DNA of 64,000 bases, taken from assembly GCF_030269925.1 (NCBI RefSeq), contig NC_085112.1, positions 14,695,501 through 14,759,500 on the forward strand, written 5' to 3'. The notes under the pieces are model-generated. The model ran no database searches. It saw only the letters and a list, made by a program, of their open reading frames with translations, and was not told the origin of the DNA. Shown piece by piece: positions 10,820 to 22,594 of the stretch (its first letter is position 1; every line of letters begins with the position of its first letter). The position numbers and the translations under genes are program-made. The DNA is from Bombyx mori (Eukaryota > Arthropoda > Insecta > Lepidoptera > Bombycidae).

Positions 10820-10985
10820 CTGACTTAAATATAAACAGTCATCAGTATCATCAAATGGGACAAAGATTTATTTTGAAAAGCAAAGAGTAACCACAATATT
10901 TCGTGATACAGACCCGGCTACAAGAATCAGAGCAATCAAGTTTTATTTTAAAAGTTCAAAGAAACATTTTCGGAATTGCATTTAT
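10820..10985 (+). repeat. Inverted relic of desaturase intron 1
   Basis: Read on the minus strand, this stretch matches intron 1 of copy A (about 16960-17110) and copy B (about 37600-37735): TTTGAACTTTTAAAATAAA, then GTATCACGAAATATTGTGGT, then CATTTGATGATACTGATGA. It therefore comes from a plus-strand desaturase unit. No coding part is left around it. Confidence 0.6.
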
Positions 10986-11011
10986 CATACTGTTTGAATT
11001 TAGAAAATTAT

Positions 11012-11262
11012 TGTTTTTTTTTATTTATTGCTTAGATGGGTGGACGAGCTCACAGCCCACCTGGTGTTAAGTGGTTACTAGAGCCCATAGACATTTACGA
11101 CGTAAATGCATCACCTACCTCGAGATATAAGTTCTAAGATCTCAGTATAGTTACAACGGCTGCCCCACCCTTCAAACCGAATCGTACCACTGCTTCACGG
11201 CAGAAATACGCAGTGTGGTGGCACCTACCCGCGCGGAATCACAAGAGGTCCTACCACCATGC
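11012..11262 (-). mobile_element. Bm1 SINE, 5'-truncated
   Basis: The Bm1 body, from the poly-T (11014-11022) through the CACAGCCCACCTGGTGTTAA block to CTACCACCA. The tRNA-like head is absent. A 16-bp perfect inverted repeat with a 4-bp spacer follows at 11265-11300 (CATGAGTCCAAGCATA). Confidence 0.85.
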
Positions 11263-11293
11263 TCCATGAGTCCAAGCATAATAGTATGCTTGG

Positions 11294-11650
11294 ACTCATG
11301 AAGCTAAAACAAGCTAGAGGACAGAGGGGGTTGCTTAGAAATTTGGCTATAGTATTTATGTAATGGAATCTTAGGCATGTGGTGTGGGCAGAACACCAGC
11401 CAGATGGTCAGATCTAGTAAAGAAAGCGATTGGTGGTAGTCTATGCCATGCGGTCCATGCCACACATGGCCGAACACTAATGGAGGTAAGTCACATTCGG
11501 TCACGATCCTCGACAGTGCTGGAAAAGATTGGATACGGAAGGCGGAGGATCGTTCATTGTGGCGGACTATGGAAGAGGCATACATCCAGCAGTGGAGAGA
11601 TACAGACTGATGATGATCATGATGGTTTCTCTACTATACTCATGGGAAGG
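11294..11650 (+). mobile_element. RTE-like LINE 3' fragment in unit A
   Basis: Starts GACTCATGAAGCTAAAACAA. Frames show GRTPARWSDLVKKA and then, after a shift, KDWIRKAEDRSLWRTMEEAY and QQWRDTD, the conserved RTE-type C terminus, followed by an ATG/ATC trinucleotide-like tail. Matching copies lie at 31888-32240, 36838-37258 (minus) and partly at 21055-21395, so it was carried along in the duplication. Confidence 0.65.
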
Positions 11651-11907
11651 GATTGAGCACTGTCTTTAAATGAAGTAAATGTTATATCAAATTAATTGTA
11701 AGAATACTGGTAGTGATTCCATTTAATAACTAGCAGATCAATACTATCACTCCTGGAAATACCATGCGGTAGCACTGGAATGACCAACATTGTCCGGCTT
11801 ATGATGCAAAAACGATCATATGATAAATTTATAGCTAATTTGACTTTATAATGAGTTTCAGTAACTGAAATTTCAAATATTTTTATTTTATTTTTTTAAG
11901 TTATAAA

Positions 11908-12178
11908 TAACTAGCTAACCCGGCAGACTTCGTAGTGCCTCAATCGATAAATAAAAGACCTAAGCTTTTATATAAAGTAAACTTAAAACAAACAAAAGGA
12001 GAGGAATATTTTTATTTAATTCCTAGCATTTTCATATTTGTATACCTTTTAAACCTTCTCTGGACTTCCACAAATAATTTAAGACCAAAATTAGCCAAAT
12101 CGGTCCAGCCGTTCTCGAGTTTTAGCGAGACTAACGAACAGCTATTCATTTTTATATATAAGTATATAGATGTATGAT
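11908..12178. repeat. Interspersed repeat F, copy in unit A
   Basis: Starts CTAGCTAACCCGGCAGAC and ends in an AT-rich TATATAGATG tail. It includes AAATCGGTCCAGCCGTTCTC, a block common in insect dispersed repeats. It is present in units A and B (32498-32765) but missing at the matching place in unit C, so it inserted after C split off. A third copy is at 26505-31858, interrupted by a LINE. Confidence 0.6.
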
Positions 12179-12625
12179 GTAAATATAATAACACCACTTA
12201 AGCTTAATAATAGAAAATTTACAATTCGTCCCTGGATACAGAATTAATATAAGATTTGTACTGTATTTCTATACTTCGTTATGCTTCTACCGTAGCTACA
12301 GGAAGTCGGATATTCGAAAGATATTTTTTTTGGCTCCAACAATTTTATTATTTTTTATATTAATTATTTTCAACAAAAATAAAATAAAAAGGTTTTGAAA
12401 AAAAATATTCAAAGGTGAACCGGCTCAATGCTTTATTAAATAATAAATAGATACCATTAAATATTATTATGTCTGCTTTTTTTTCCTACTTAAGCTGATA
12501 GATAGCCTTGAGAGGCTATGTTGTTTGCTTAGTCATCAGTTGCTACGAAGGATGTTCTGCGCAAGTTAGAAATATTTAAAAATGACATATGTAATTTTGA
12601 AAATCACACAAAAATCGGTCAAAGT

Positions 12626-15600
12626 TTAATTGTGAGCTTTAGACCCATCACTCCCTAGCTTGTCACGAGCCGCCTCGATCATTTCTGGACTGGCTTGCTT
12701 GAGGTCATACGTCCAACCAATCTTCTCGAATGTCCTGATTATCTTTGTGGATAGACTGAAGAAATCCATAGTTTCTGCTGCACGAAAGTCGAATGGGAAG
12801 ACATGATGAAAGTTGTGATAGCCCTCGCCGTATGTCAGGACCGAAACTAGAATATTCTCTGATGCTTCAATGTTTCTGAGGAAAAGTAATATAATAAAAA
12901 TACTGCTGAATCAGTCTTATCGTACGATTTTTATCTAAATCATTAATGTAGTTATTTTACATTGAAATGATTCAGATTTTTTCTTTAATTATATGAAAAC
13001 TAACTGAGGTGTAACTATACGGGTAGATACCATCCCGCCTGCCGCAATTTAATCGTGCATTGAGAGGTCTGAATGGTTTTTCAGAAAATCGACTTTGTCT
13101 CAAGCTGAGTGGCGGATTTCACGTTGTTATGTCTATGGGTTCTGATAATCAGTTTGTATCAGGTGGGTCGTGAGCCCGATCACCCTTCTCCTCCATCAAT
13201 TGTGTTCCTCGTATCTGAGGTTCCGGACCGCTTCCATGCGTCGCTTTCGTCCTCACGATATTCTGCCTTCTCATCCTGTCGTTTGTCGCAAATACGCAAA
13301 TTTTAATTTTGCAGGTTTGATTTTAGTTACACGATTTTATTCCTTCACCGTGGAAGTCAATCGTGAAAATCGAGTACGTGTTTCATTTGAAAAATTGGTA
13401 TCTACTTACCGGTGGGATTCAAAAACCGATGCATCGCTACTTACGAATGCACCGGACATCTCATCGTTTATGCCACGGCGACTTCAAAACTACAACGAAT
13501 AAATATTTGGTTAAAGGTAGGTTTACTCACACGTTGTAAGGTTTATAGCCGTACATATGAGCCAAACTGTTAACAGTCAGTTCACAATGCAGCACGTAGA
13601 GATACCGTATGAAGCATTGCCAGGCAACAGCGCACTTCCAATCTTCCCCGATCAAGAAGATGTTCATTAATGTTGGTATTAGAAAACAGAATAGGATTTT
13701 TAATTGATTGTGGTATCTAAAAAGAAAGAAACACCTTCATGACCTTTGCATTTATGTAGGGAAAGTCTTTTAAGCTACTCTTCCCCGAAAGAGTGGCACT
13801 ATGTAATCTGTATTTGAGGCAGGCTTCCGCACGAAATCCATAAAATCTTTCCGGATGGTGTCTTCCTTCATCAAAAGACATATTTTGGAATATCCAAAGC
13901 CAACATTGGCTTGACTCTTTATCTTTTTACTGGAAAATTCTCCCAATTTCTGTCTATCTTTTAGGTTTATTGGCAAACGTATTCCTTATTATTATTATAT
14001 TATCCAAGATATAACTTAAATCTAAAGTCGAAGATAAAAGTAACATTATACTTATGTTGAAACATCAAATGGGAATCGCTCTCTATGTCACTCATGTCAA
14101 TCAGCTTTCCTTTCGTTAGGACGCTTTCGTTCTTCTTCATCATCAACCATCCTATGTGGGAGAAGAAGAAGCCTCGGTTCACGTTGTGAGGGTCGGCATC
14201 GGTGTCGGCGAACTTGTGATGGAGTCTGTGATCCCTCACCCAGTCGTATATTGAATTCTACGGTGGGAGACAAAATTGAATCTTACTTACTTACTTCTAG
14301 CATACATATACGAAGTACAACTAACTGTAATTAAATGGAATTAGGAGCCATGGCTATTAAGTTCATTAGAATTATCTCTCTCTGTATTGTTACAGCGGCA
14401 GCCCCACCCTTCAAACCGAAACGCGTTAACTGCTTCACGGCAGAAATAGGCGAAGTAACGAGTACCTACCCGTGCGGACTCACAAGATGTGCTACCACCA
14501 GTAATTACGCAAATTATGATTTTATCTTAGTCGTCGTGGCCTAACGGATAAGACGTCCGGCGCATTCGTGTTGAGCGATGCACCGGTGTTCGAATCTCAG
14601 GCGGGTACCAATTTTTCTAATGAAATACGTACTCGACAAATGTTCACGATTGACTTCTACGGTGAAGGAATAACACCGTGTAATCAAAATGAAACCCGCA
14701 AAATTATAATTTGCGTAATTACTGGTGGTAAGATATCTTGAGAGTCCGCGCGGATGGGTACCACCACCCTGCCTATTTCTACCGTGAAGCAGTAATGCGT
14801 TTCGGTTTGAAGGGTGGGGCAGCCGTTGTAACTATACTTGAGACCTTAGAACTTATATCTCAATGTGGGTGGCGCGTTTACGTTGTGGATGTCTATGGGC
14901 TCCAGTAACCACTTAACACCAGGTGAGCTGTGAGCTCATCCACCCATCTAAGCAATAAAAATAATAATATTTGCAGTCCAGTGTACATACAATCACATTA
15001 ATTATCAACATGAAAAAACACAGTTCTCTTGTCACTTCCAGACAGGCAACTGCTGATGGAAAGGACATTAGAAAATATCTATTAAAATCTACATGCATAG
15101 AGAACCACTAAAAGCCAGATATACAAAATTAACAGCATAAGACATAATATCAAGAATAGTGCTATTGTAGTGAGTTGTAATAATACTGCTTTATCTCAAG
15201 GATGTTAGACAGAGCACACGAGCGTCCAAATCATTAATTAAACAGCTATTAAACCACTGAAAGAGCTCGTCTAGCTCATATTATTCTTGTTGCAATAATT
15301 TCAACAATTGATTTTGAAAATCAATAAACAAAAAACACACTTTATTGTTACCCGAGTAAAAGGGTGCCGTAGTAAAAATCAATTAATCTTATTTTCATTT
15401 TGGTGATCTTGATTAGAATATAAGACGAAAGTGTAATAATACAACTAAAAATAATTTTACGATTTAATATCGGGTTTTTTTATTGTCGTCCTATTATTTT
15501 AGACTCTTTGATTACTGCTAGGAATAAAAACTGAAGAAAGCACTAAACGTACTATAATATAGTTATTACGAGTTTAATTGTCATCGGTCCTTGACATGTG

Positions 15601-18348
15601 ATCAAATGCAAATTTCTAAGTTTACCGGGCGTCTTAATTTTTTTTTATTGCTTATATGGGTGGGTGGACGAGCTCACAGCCCACCTGGTGATAAGTGGTA
15701 CATGCGCAACCCACCTTGAGAATTGAGATATAAGTTCTAAGGTCTCTGTATTGTTACAGCGGCAGCCCCACCCTTCAAACCGAAACGCGTTAACTGCTTC
15801 ACGGCAGAAATAGGCGAGGTGATGGTACCTACCCGTGCGGACTCACAAGAGGTCCTACCACCGGTAATTACGCAAATTATGATTTTGTGGGTTTGATCTT
15901 TGATATTTCTTCACCATGGAAGTCAATCTTGGACATTTGTTAAGTACGTAATATATTTCATTAGCAAAATTGGTACCCGCCTGCGGGATTCGAACACCGT
16001 TGCATCGTTAGATACGAATGCACCGGACGTCTTATCCTTTAGGCCACGACGACTTCAAAAATGTAACGTGTGACTAAAATGATGCTGGAAGATTCCATTA
16101 CACAAATAACAGCCAAATTTCTAAGGAACCCCCCATCTGTCCTCTTTCCTATCTGTTTCAGCTTCCATCATCATCATCAGCCTATAACAGTACACTGCTG
16201 GACATATGCCTCTCCAATTGCTCGCCACTAAGCACGATTCTCGGCTTCTCTCATCCAGCTCCTGCCAGCCACCCTGCGCAGACCATCACTCCACCGAGGC
16301 TGAGGGCGTCCTGCACTGCGTTTTCCAGTACGCAGAAGCATATTATGATCCAAATAAATAAAAAAACAAGACGGCAGTTACCTGGCCAGTGCTGCAGAAG
16401 CAAGCCATCAAGAGAAACTTCACGGGTGCTTTAACTTTGTACGATCGATGCGTCCACAACCTGTGCGCACCGCAAGTAATACCTAATGCACAGAAAACAG
16501 TCATAGCGTAGGCTGAAACAAAAAAAAAAGTAAGTTTGCTACTGCCAATTCAAATCTCTAGGAGAAAGGAAAATAGGCTGTTAGACATTACAGAGAAAGA
16601 AAGACATTGCGTGAGCCAAATTTTATAACATATATTTTGTAAGAAATTTCTTAATATTATTCAAAACATAAAAATTATGAAATCTTTTTTCTTCTGTAGG
16701 AGAATAAGAAATGCAGTTCCGATGTTTTTGAAGTGAATTATTTTTAGGTGCGTTGAAAGTAAAATTTTACTCGCGACAGATTATTTACGGCTAGAGAGAA
16801 AAGATAAAATTTAGGAAGAACGAGGGTGAGAAAATTTACAAAGCGTCATGTGAACCACTGGACCATAGAGAGAGGGGAAGGAAAGGGATGAAAAATGAAA
16901 AAAACCACAATACTAAATACCGCAAAAGAAGTTTCACTTCTTTCACGTACACCAAGTAGCATTTTTTCTTTGAACTTTTAAAATAAACAAGGATTGTTGT
17001 AGACTGTGGCCTGTATCATGAAATATTATTGCCACTCTTTCTTTTTTCAAAAAAACTTTGTCCCTTTTGATGATGTTGATGAGAGATGACTGTTTTTATT
17101 TAAGTCAGAGGATAAGGAGGATATTCTGAAGTCGTCGTAGCCTAACGGATAAGACGTCCGGTGCATTCGTGTTGAGCGATGCACCGGTGTTCGAATCCCG
17201 CAGGCGGGTACCAATTTTTCTAATGAAATACGTACTCAACAAATGTTCACGATTGATTTCCACGGTGAAGGAATAACATCGTGTAATAAAAATGAAACCC
17301 GCAAAAATTATAATTTGCGTAATTACTGGTGGTAGGACCTCATGTGAGTCCGCACGGGTAGGTACCACCACCCTGCCTATTTCTGCCGTGAAGCAGTAAT
17401 GCGTTTCGGTTTGAAGGGTGGGGCAGCCGTTGTAACTATAATTGAGACCTTAGAACTTATATCTCAAGGTGGGTGGCGCATTTACGTTGTAGATGTCTAT
17501 GGGCTCCAGTAACCACTTAACACCAGGTGGGCTGTGAGCTCGTCCACTCATCTAAGCAATAAAAAAAAAAAAAAAAAAAATGATTTATCCGGCTGTGATC
17601 CAGAAATAAATTATTTCTTATACATTGTAGCAGTACTTTCAGACATGTTACTACTACCTAATGTACTATATAAAAATTCAGATAGATATCAATCTTGGAC
17701 AATGTTGGACAGATACGTGCAGTTCAGTATAAAATTACAATAATAATTTTTAAAAAATACATTATAATTTGAGACCCGTAATTCTCATCTGAATAAAAGA
17801 GTCTTTTTTTTTACAGCTTAGAGGGGTGGACCAGCTCACCGCCTACCTACTGTTAAGTGGTTACTGGAGCCCATAGACATTTACAACGTAAATACGCCAC
17901 CCACCTTGAGATATAAGTTCTAAGGTCTCAAGTATAGTTAGTTACAGCGGCTGCCCCACCATTCAAACCCAAACGCATTACTGCTTCACGGCAGAAATAG
18001 GCAGGGTCGTGGTACCTACCCGCGCGGACTCACAAGAGGTCCTACCACCAGTAATTACGCAAATTATAATTTTGCGTAATTATAAATTAAAATAGTCTTT
18101 TTTTCGTATTTTCAAAATAACGACTGAACGACCTCTTCTAAGAAAAACAAATAACGAAATCGTACAGGGACATCAAAGGAATTGGCTAAAAAATAAATCA
18201 AGAAACACTTACCAAATAAAAATGTTCCTAATTTTAGGGGAATTGCGTATTTGCTACACCAATAAAAACCAAAAATATGAAAGAACGAAATCACTAATAA
18301 TGAATCCCATTTAATTTTATTTTTGAAGACAAACATTTTCTTGAACAT
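12626..18348 (-). CDS. Acyl-CoA desaturase, copy A (5 exons)
   Basis: A membrane fatty-acyl-CoA desaturase: a di-iron ER enzyme that inserts a double bond into acyl-CoA with electrons from cytochrome b5. In Lepidoptera relatives act in lipid metabolism or pheromone synthesis; the substrate here is unknown. Exons on the minus strand: 18348-18213, 16512-16382, 14257-14052, 13716-13531, 12875-12626 (136+131+206+186+250 = 909 nt, 302 aa), all with GT-AG junctions in phase. Histidine boxes: HRLWTH (62-67), HRLHH (99-103), HNFHH (240-244), plus NSLAHMYG. The ATG at 18348 is preceded by an in-frame TGA, so the N terminus is short for the family; an upstream exon is not excluded. Introns are full of Bm1 copies. 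Intron 1 is 1.7 kb against 7.8 kb in copy B. Confidence 0.85.
13289..13490 (-). mobile_element. Bm1 SINE, head portion only (intron 4 of copy A)
   Basis: Only the tRNA-like head half remains (ATGCACCGG block to GCAAATTTTAATTTTGC). The matching Bm1 in copy B (34262-34688) is complete, so copy A has lost the 3' half together with neighbouring bases. Confidence 0.75.
14378..14526 (-). mobile_element. Bm1 SINE fragment in intron 2 of copy A
   Basis: The middle part of Bm1 on the minus strand (CAGCCCCACCCTTCAAACCG block to GTAATTACGCAAATTATGAT). It abuts a full Bm1 in the opposite direction, so RNA from either strand could fold back over about 150 nt. Confidence 0.8.
14529..14968 (+). mobile_element. 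Bm1 SINE, full length
   Basis: The tRNA-like head has an A-box-like TGGCCTAACGGATAAG and a B-box-like GGTGTTCGAATC, followed by the Bm1 body and an A-rich tail after AAGCAATAAAA. Lies in intron 2 of desaturase copy A, antisense to it. Confidence 0.85.
15637..16060 (-). mobile_element. Bm1 SINE, full length
   Basis: Poly-T at 15638-15646 marks the tail; the head with GGGATTCGAACACCG ends near 16060. Same orientation as desaturase copy A, within intron 2. Confidence 0.85.
16078..16335 (-). mobile_element. RTE-like LINE 3' fragment (intron 2 of copy A)
   Basis: A CATCATCATCATCAGCC tail, then on the minus strand GAGGCATATGTCCAGCAGTG, the EAYVQQ end of an RTE-type ORF. It corresponds in position to the longer fragment at 36838-37258 in intron 2 of copy B. 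Confidence 0.6.
17130..17580 (+). mobile_element. Bm1 SINE, full length
   Basis: The head GTAGCCTAACGGATAAGACG, B-box-like GGTGTTCGAATCCC, body and a 20-base poly-A tail (17561-17580) are all present. Intron 1 of desaturase copy A; no counterpart in copy B. Confidence 0.9.
17811..18093 (-). mobile_element. Bm1 SINE, 5'-truncated, inserted after the A/B duplication
   Basis: Flanked by a duplication of AGTCTTTTTTT (from 17800 and at 18094-18104). Copy B has the single empty site, GAGTCTTTTTTTCAT, at about 45110-45124. Lies in intron 1 of copy A. Confidence 0.85.
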
Positions 18349-18480
18349 TTTGCTCAACAATTCTCATTCTGCGTTTGGTCTCACGCATTTTATACATATT
18401 AACTTGAGCTCGCATTAGGGTTCCACAGTGCGAACATACTAAACCATCTAACACGTACGTGAAACATTACACACTCTACA

Positions 18481-20235
18481 TGTTGGAGGTTGGTGCTTCC
18501 GTAGGTTCCGTAGCTTCCTTATGTTTAACCCGCGATTCCCTACAAGTGAGCCTTGGGTGGTGCTAAACGGGAGCCGAAAACATAAGCGGTGGTAGGACAT
18601 AGTCCGACTGGCTGGCGACCACCCTCCAACTAGAGTCCGTCGCCAAATAGCCTAGCTGTGTGGGTTGGAGAGCCAGTTCTATTCCTTCCCTTTCCCCTTC
18701 CTGGTTGCGGGTGAGTCTTGGTGACGCCTGGAACATGCGGAGCAGACGTGCGTGCGAGCTGACAGGCGTGATTGTTTGACGGGGGTACAGGGAGACCCAG
18801 TGAAACGGTATCCGCTGCCGCCCGCCGGTCAGTAGGGGACCTAAACCCGGGTGTCTCTACTAAGCTCCGCCCCGGTAAGCTGTCCCGCCAACCGGTGTAA
18901 AATCCTGTCGTGCGGTCGTCGTGCCGGACTTGGAGTGGATCCCGGTGATCGTACGCAGGGTGGACTGGGGGCCCTTCCAGGCCCTGCGTCGACTATTCAC
19001 GCAATCCGTGGTCGAGCACGCACTATGTTCCGCGCTTCATTCAGGTGTTGCCTCGATCTCACCTCCAACATCCTACCTCTCCTAACCCTATTCTCCGAGA
19101 AGTATACAATGGTCTCTGCAAGTGGATCGCTAGCTTATGGATGGGCGGAGCATCACGGTCGCTTTAGACGGTGATTGTTCTGATACCATGACCATTAACG
19201 CTGGCGTTCCACAAGGGTCGGTGCCCTACTCCACGCTTTTCATCCTGTATATCAATGATATGCTGTCTATTGATGGCATGTATTGCTATGCGGATGACAG
19301 CACGGGGGATGCGCGATATATCGGCCATCAGAGTCTCTCTCGAAGCGTGGTGCAAGAGAGACGATCAAAACTTGTGTCTGAAGTGGAGAACTCTCTGGGG
19401 CGAGTCTCCAAATGGGGTGAATTGAAATTGGTTCAATTCAACCCGTTAAAGACACAAGTTTGCGCGTTCACTGCGAAGAAGGACCCCTTTGTCATAGCGC
19501 CGCAATTCCAAGGAGTATCCCTGCAACCTTCCGAGAGTATTGGGATACTTGGGGTCGACATTTCGAGCGATGTCCAGTTTCGGAGTCATTTGGAAGGCAA
19601 AGCCAAGTTGGCGTCCAAAATGCTGGGAGTCCTCAACGGAGCGAAGCGGTACTTCACGCCTGGACAAAGGCTTCTGCTTTATAAAGCACAAGTCCGGCCT
19701 CGCGTGGAGTACTGCTCTCATCTCTGGGCCGGGGCTCCCAAATACCAGCTTCTTCCATTTGACTCCATACAGAGGAGGGCCGTTCGGATTGTCGATAATC
19801 CCAGTCTCACGGATAGTTTGGAACCTCTGGGTCTGCGGAGGGACTTCGGTTCTCTCTGTATTTTATACCGTATGTTCCATGGGGAGTGCTCTGAGGAATT
19901 GTTCGAGATGATACCGGCATCTCGTTTTTACCATAGCACCGCCCGCCACCGGAGTAGAGTTCATCCATACTACCTGGAGCCACTGCGGTCATCCACAGTG
20001 CGATTCCAGAGATATTTTTTGCCACGTACCATCCGGCTATGGAATGAGCTCCCCTCCATGGTGTTTCCCGAGCGCTATGACATGTCCTTCTTCAAACGAG
20101 GCGGAGAGGTGGAGAGTATTAAGCGGTAAGCAGCGGCTTGGGTCTGCCCCTGGCATTGCTGAAGTCCATGGGGTACGGTAACCACTCACCATCAGGTGGG
20201 CCGTATGGTCGTCTACTTACAAGGGCAATATACAT
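18481..20235 (+). mobile_element. CR1-like LINE with large internal deletion
   Basis: A GC-rich 5' part (about 18481-18900: leader and ORF scraps) is joined directly to the RT palm and thumb (19020 onward), so most of the endonuclease and finger regions are missing. The 3' end reads GGGCCGTATGGTCGTCTAC and the tail is AT-rich. It sits upstream of desaturase copy A; copy B has the matching flank without it, about 45395-45560 (shared GTTCCACAGTGCGAACATAC). Confidence 0.7.
19137..20129 (+). pseudogene. CR1-like reverse transcriptase, C-terminal part
   Basis: A 330-aa frame with GVPQGSV, YADDSTGDARY (RT motif C), FNPLKTQVC, LGVDISSDVQF and the long thumb-like tail ending LWNELPSMVFPERYDMSFFK. 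Motif A and everything before it is absent because of the internal deletion, so the protein cannot be active. The same family gives the antisense fragment at 35255-35905. Confidence 0.75.
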
Positions 20236-20570
20236 ATATAATAAAATTATCATTCACAGCACGCTACAATGTACATAATCTGTCAATTGTTTCTATTAAA
20301 TCCATTAGTTTGTATTTAGCGGTAGTGATTCTAAAGCATCCTAAAAACATCATCATCATCATAGTCGGTTGCTCTTGGCAGAGCAGTCGTGGTCATGTGG
20401 AATTCTTGTTTATTAAAGCCTTGACAGATGTTATCCATAGTTTGGGAACTGAGGCTTGGCGCACGCACTCGTTAGGTGGGGTTTTAGTAAGGTCTTTCAC
20501 CTGATCAGTCCAACACATGGGGCTTCTTCTACGAGATCTCTTACAAATATTATCTTTAAAATACAAAATA
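20236..20570. other. Unit A upstream flank with RTE-type tail
   Basis: Part (about 20265-20345) matches copy B at 45550-45635. A CATCATCATCATAG tract followed by GTCGGTTGCTCTTGGCAG looks like the tail of another minus-strand RTE-type fragment. No gene is seen. Confidence 0.35.
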
Positions 20571-20574
20571 ATAA

Positions 20575-20740
20575 ACTTGACAGTATGAATTTGACTCACT
20601 CGTTAGTGCAGTAATTAGCGGCCCTCAATATTGTGGCGAGGGTCGCGGGCTTTATTTCCCACATCGAGCAAATATTGCGTGATGAAAAGGCTTGTTTGAT
20701 CTTTACTTGGGAGTTTATTATCTATGTATGTCGGCGCGTG
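20575..20740 (+). mobile_element. tRNA-derived SINE (non-Bm1), unit A
   Basis: It contains GTGCAGTAATTAGCGGCC and a degraded B-box, GCGGGCTTTATTTCCCAC. The better-kept copy in unit B (46560-46735) has GCGGGTTCGATTCCCAC. Both lie at the same place in the duplicated units, so this marks the outer edge of the duplication. Confidence 0.6.
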
Positions 20741-21604
20741 TTTTTATAAACCATTAGTTCATGACTAATAAAGATGGGACGACAAACAACAGGTGCAAAC
20801 ATTAATCGAAAACAACACGTGCAAGATAAGAATCGTAAACAACATCGTCCTACCACGATACCTTGCTATTAAAACGCTCCGTTGTTGTCTCTCGAGCTCA
20901 GAAGCGAGCGAGTCGCCGTATCGGACGGAGCGCTCCTGCGTAATATACGCTCTGAGTTTATTTCTGGTTTTATTGACTTACGAAGACCGCCCGCTTACCA
21001 TGTCGCTACCCGAAAATGGAAATACTCCAACATGTATACATCGGCGCAACCCTGCTATTATAGTAAAGAAAGCGATTGGTGGTAGTCTATGCCATGCGGC
21101 ACATGTCACACATTCCCGAACCCTATGGAGGAAAGTCACATGCGGTCGCGATCCTCAACAGTGAGGGAACAATGAAGAAAAAGTATAGAATCTGCCAACA
21201 TTAAGAGGTTCGATACGGAGTGGCGACCGCGTACGGGAAGACGTAGCACGGGTAGGCCTCCCACAAGATGGACCGACGAGCTGTTGAGGTTCGTGGGAAT
21301 CCGCTGGATGCAGCAGCGCAGGACCGCTCTTTATGGCGAGGCTTGGGGGATGCCTATGTCCAGTAGTGGACGTCTGTGGGCTGATAGAAAAAGAATCGAA
21401 AAAATAACTAGGCTAAATTAAGGACCTCGGGGTCGGGAACCAGATGACTACGGTAGTTAGAACAATTTCTATTTATTTAAATTAATATAGGTAGTGTAAA
21501 TAGTCAAATTATTTTATAATCAATCGGTCAACTTTCTATAAATAATTTAAATATCGTGATTGTACCAGTCAATTGGAGATGTGTACTACAGGAGTTCAGG
21601 ACTC
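20741..21604 (+). repeat. Repeat-derived spacer with RTE-like 3' fragment
   Basis: The first 300 bp are unassigned. About 21055-21395 carries the RTE-like C terminus seen elsewhere (RPRTGRRSTGRPPTRWTDEL, then WMQ-AQDR-LWRGLGDAYVQ after a shift), ending near the TGATAG at 21381-21386. The remainder is AT-rich with no gene. Confidence 0.5.
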
Positions 21605-22056
21605 CAAAATCACACTTTTTTAAGGATTTTTATGACCTGGTAGCTAAGACCTGTCATGTCTTATTTTAATTTATATTCTTATTTTTTATAAAAAAATGAT
21701 AATATGGAGTGAATGAAATGAAGATGATTAATTTGAGACATTAATCAACTGGGATTAAATTAAATGAAATGAAATGAGAACTGTAGATATGGGATGAAAT
21801 ATAATCTCATTGGTGGTCATTGGTGAGATTTTTTCAGTGGACTTTTTGGAGGATCTCGAAAAGCTACATCCAGCGGCTTTGTTTCATTTTCCCATATTTG
21901 TGCACTTTCACAGATATTAAAAAGTGAATAAACCACCGTTACACATTTAAACACATGCCAAAAATACAGGCAGAGCAAGGGAGTATGTGGCAGGACGAGT
22001 ATATGGAAGCTTAAAGAAAGACCAGACAAGTTATAAGAACAGCCACGCGAGAGCAC

Positions 22057-22592
22057 ATGAATGACATAATGAAGAATATGGAAAACCTAATAAGTACGAA
22101 TCAGGCTCGAAAATTCTACCAGGAAATAAGATCAGTAAAGAAGGCATACCAACCAATTGCACAATTTCTTGAAGACGAAGACGGAAACCTTGTGACTAAC
22201 ATTCGTGAGCTCAATGTAATGTGGAGTCAGTACTTTCAAAACCTTCTGAATTGCCCGCCGCCGACGGAAGATTTAGATGACAACCTCCAAGGTCCTGCGG
22301 AGGAAGAAGTGGAGCCACTGAACTTCAAAGAAATCAAAAATGCTATTATGAGGCTTAAGAATAACAAAGCGTCAGGTATTGACAACCTACCATCTGAACT
22401 GTGGAAATACGGCGGAGAAGCCTTGCAGTCCAGATTTTACAATCTTATTAAAATGATATGGGAATCTGAACAACAACCTGTCGAGTGGTATTCGGGGGTC
22501 ATCTGCCCCATACACAAAAAAGGCAGCCGGAAAAAATGCAGTAACTACAGAAGAATTGCTTTACTACCTACAGCGTACAAAATACTGTCTTA
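22057..22592 (+). pseudogene. RTE reverse transcriptase, N-terminal part
   Basis: Reads QARKFYQEIRSVKKAYQP, then NKASGIDNLPSELWKYGGEA, VICPIHKKG and NYRRIALLPTAYKILS, i.e. the fingers and RT motifs 1-3 of an RTE-type polymerase. The frame is cut after YKILS by the transposon at about 22595 and continues as RLKPYLDKIIGDYQCGFRRN from 23792. Confidence 0.8.
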
Positions 22593-22594
22593 TA

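Noticed and set aside
17140..17215. tRNA gene
   Set aside because: The A- and B-box-like sequences belong to the tRNA-derived head of Bm1; no cloverleaf with proper acceptor pairing and the Bm1 body follows.
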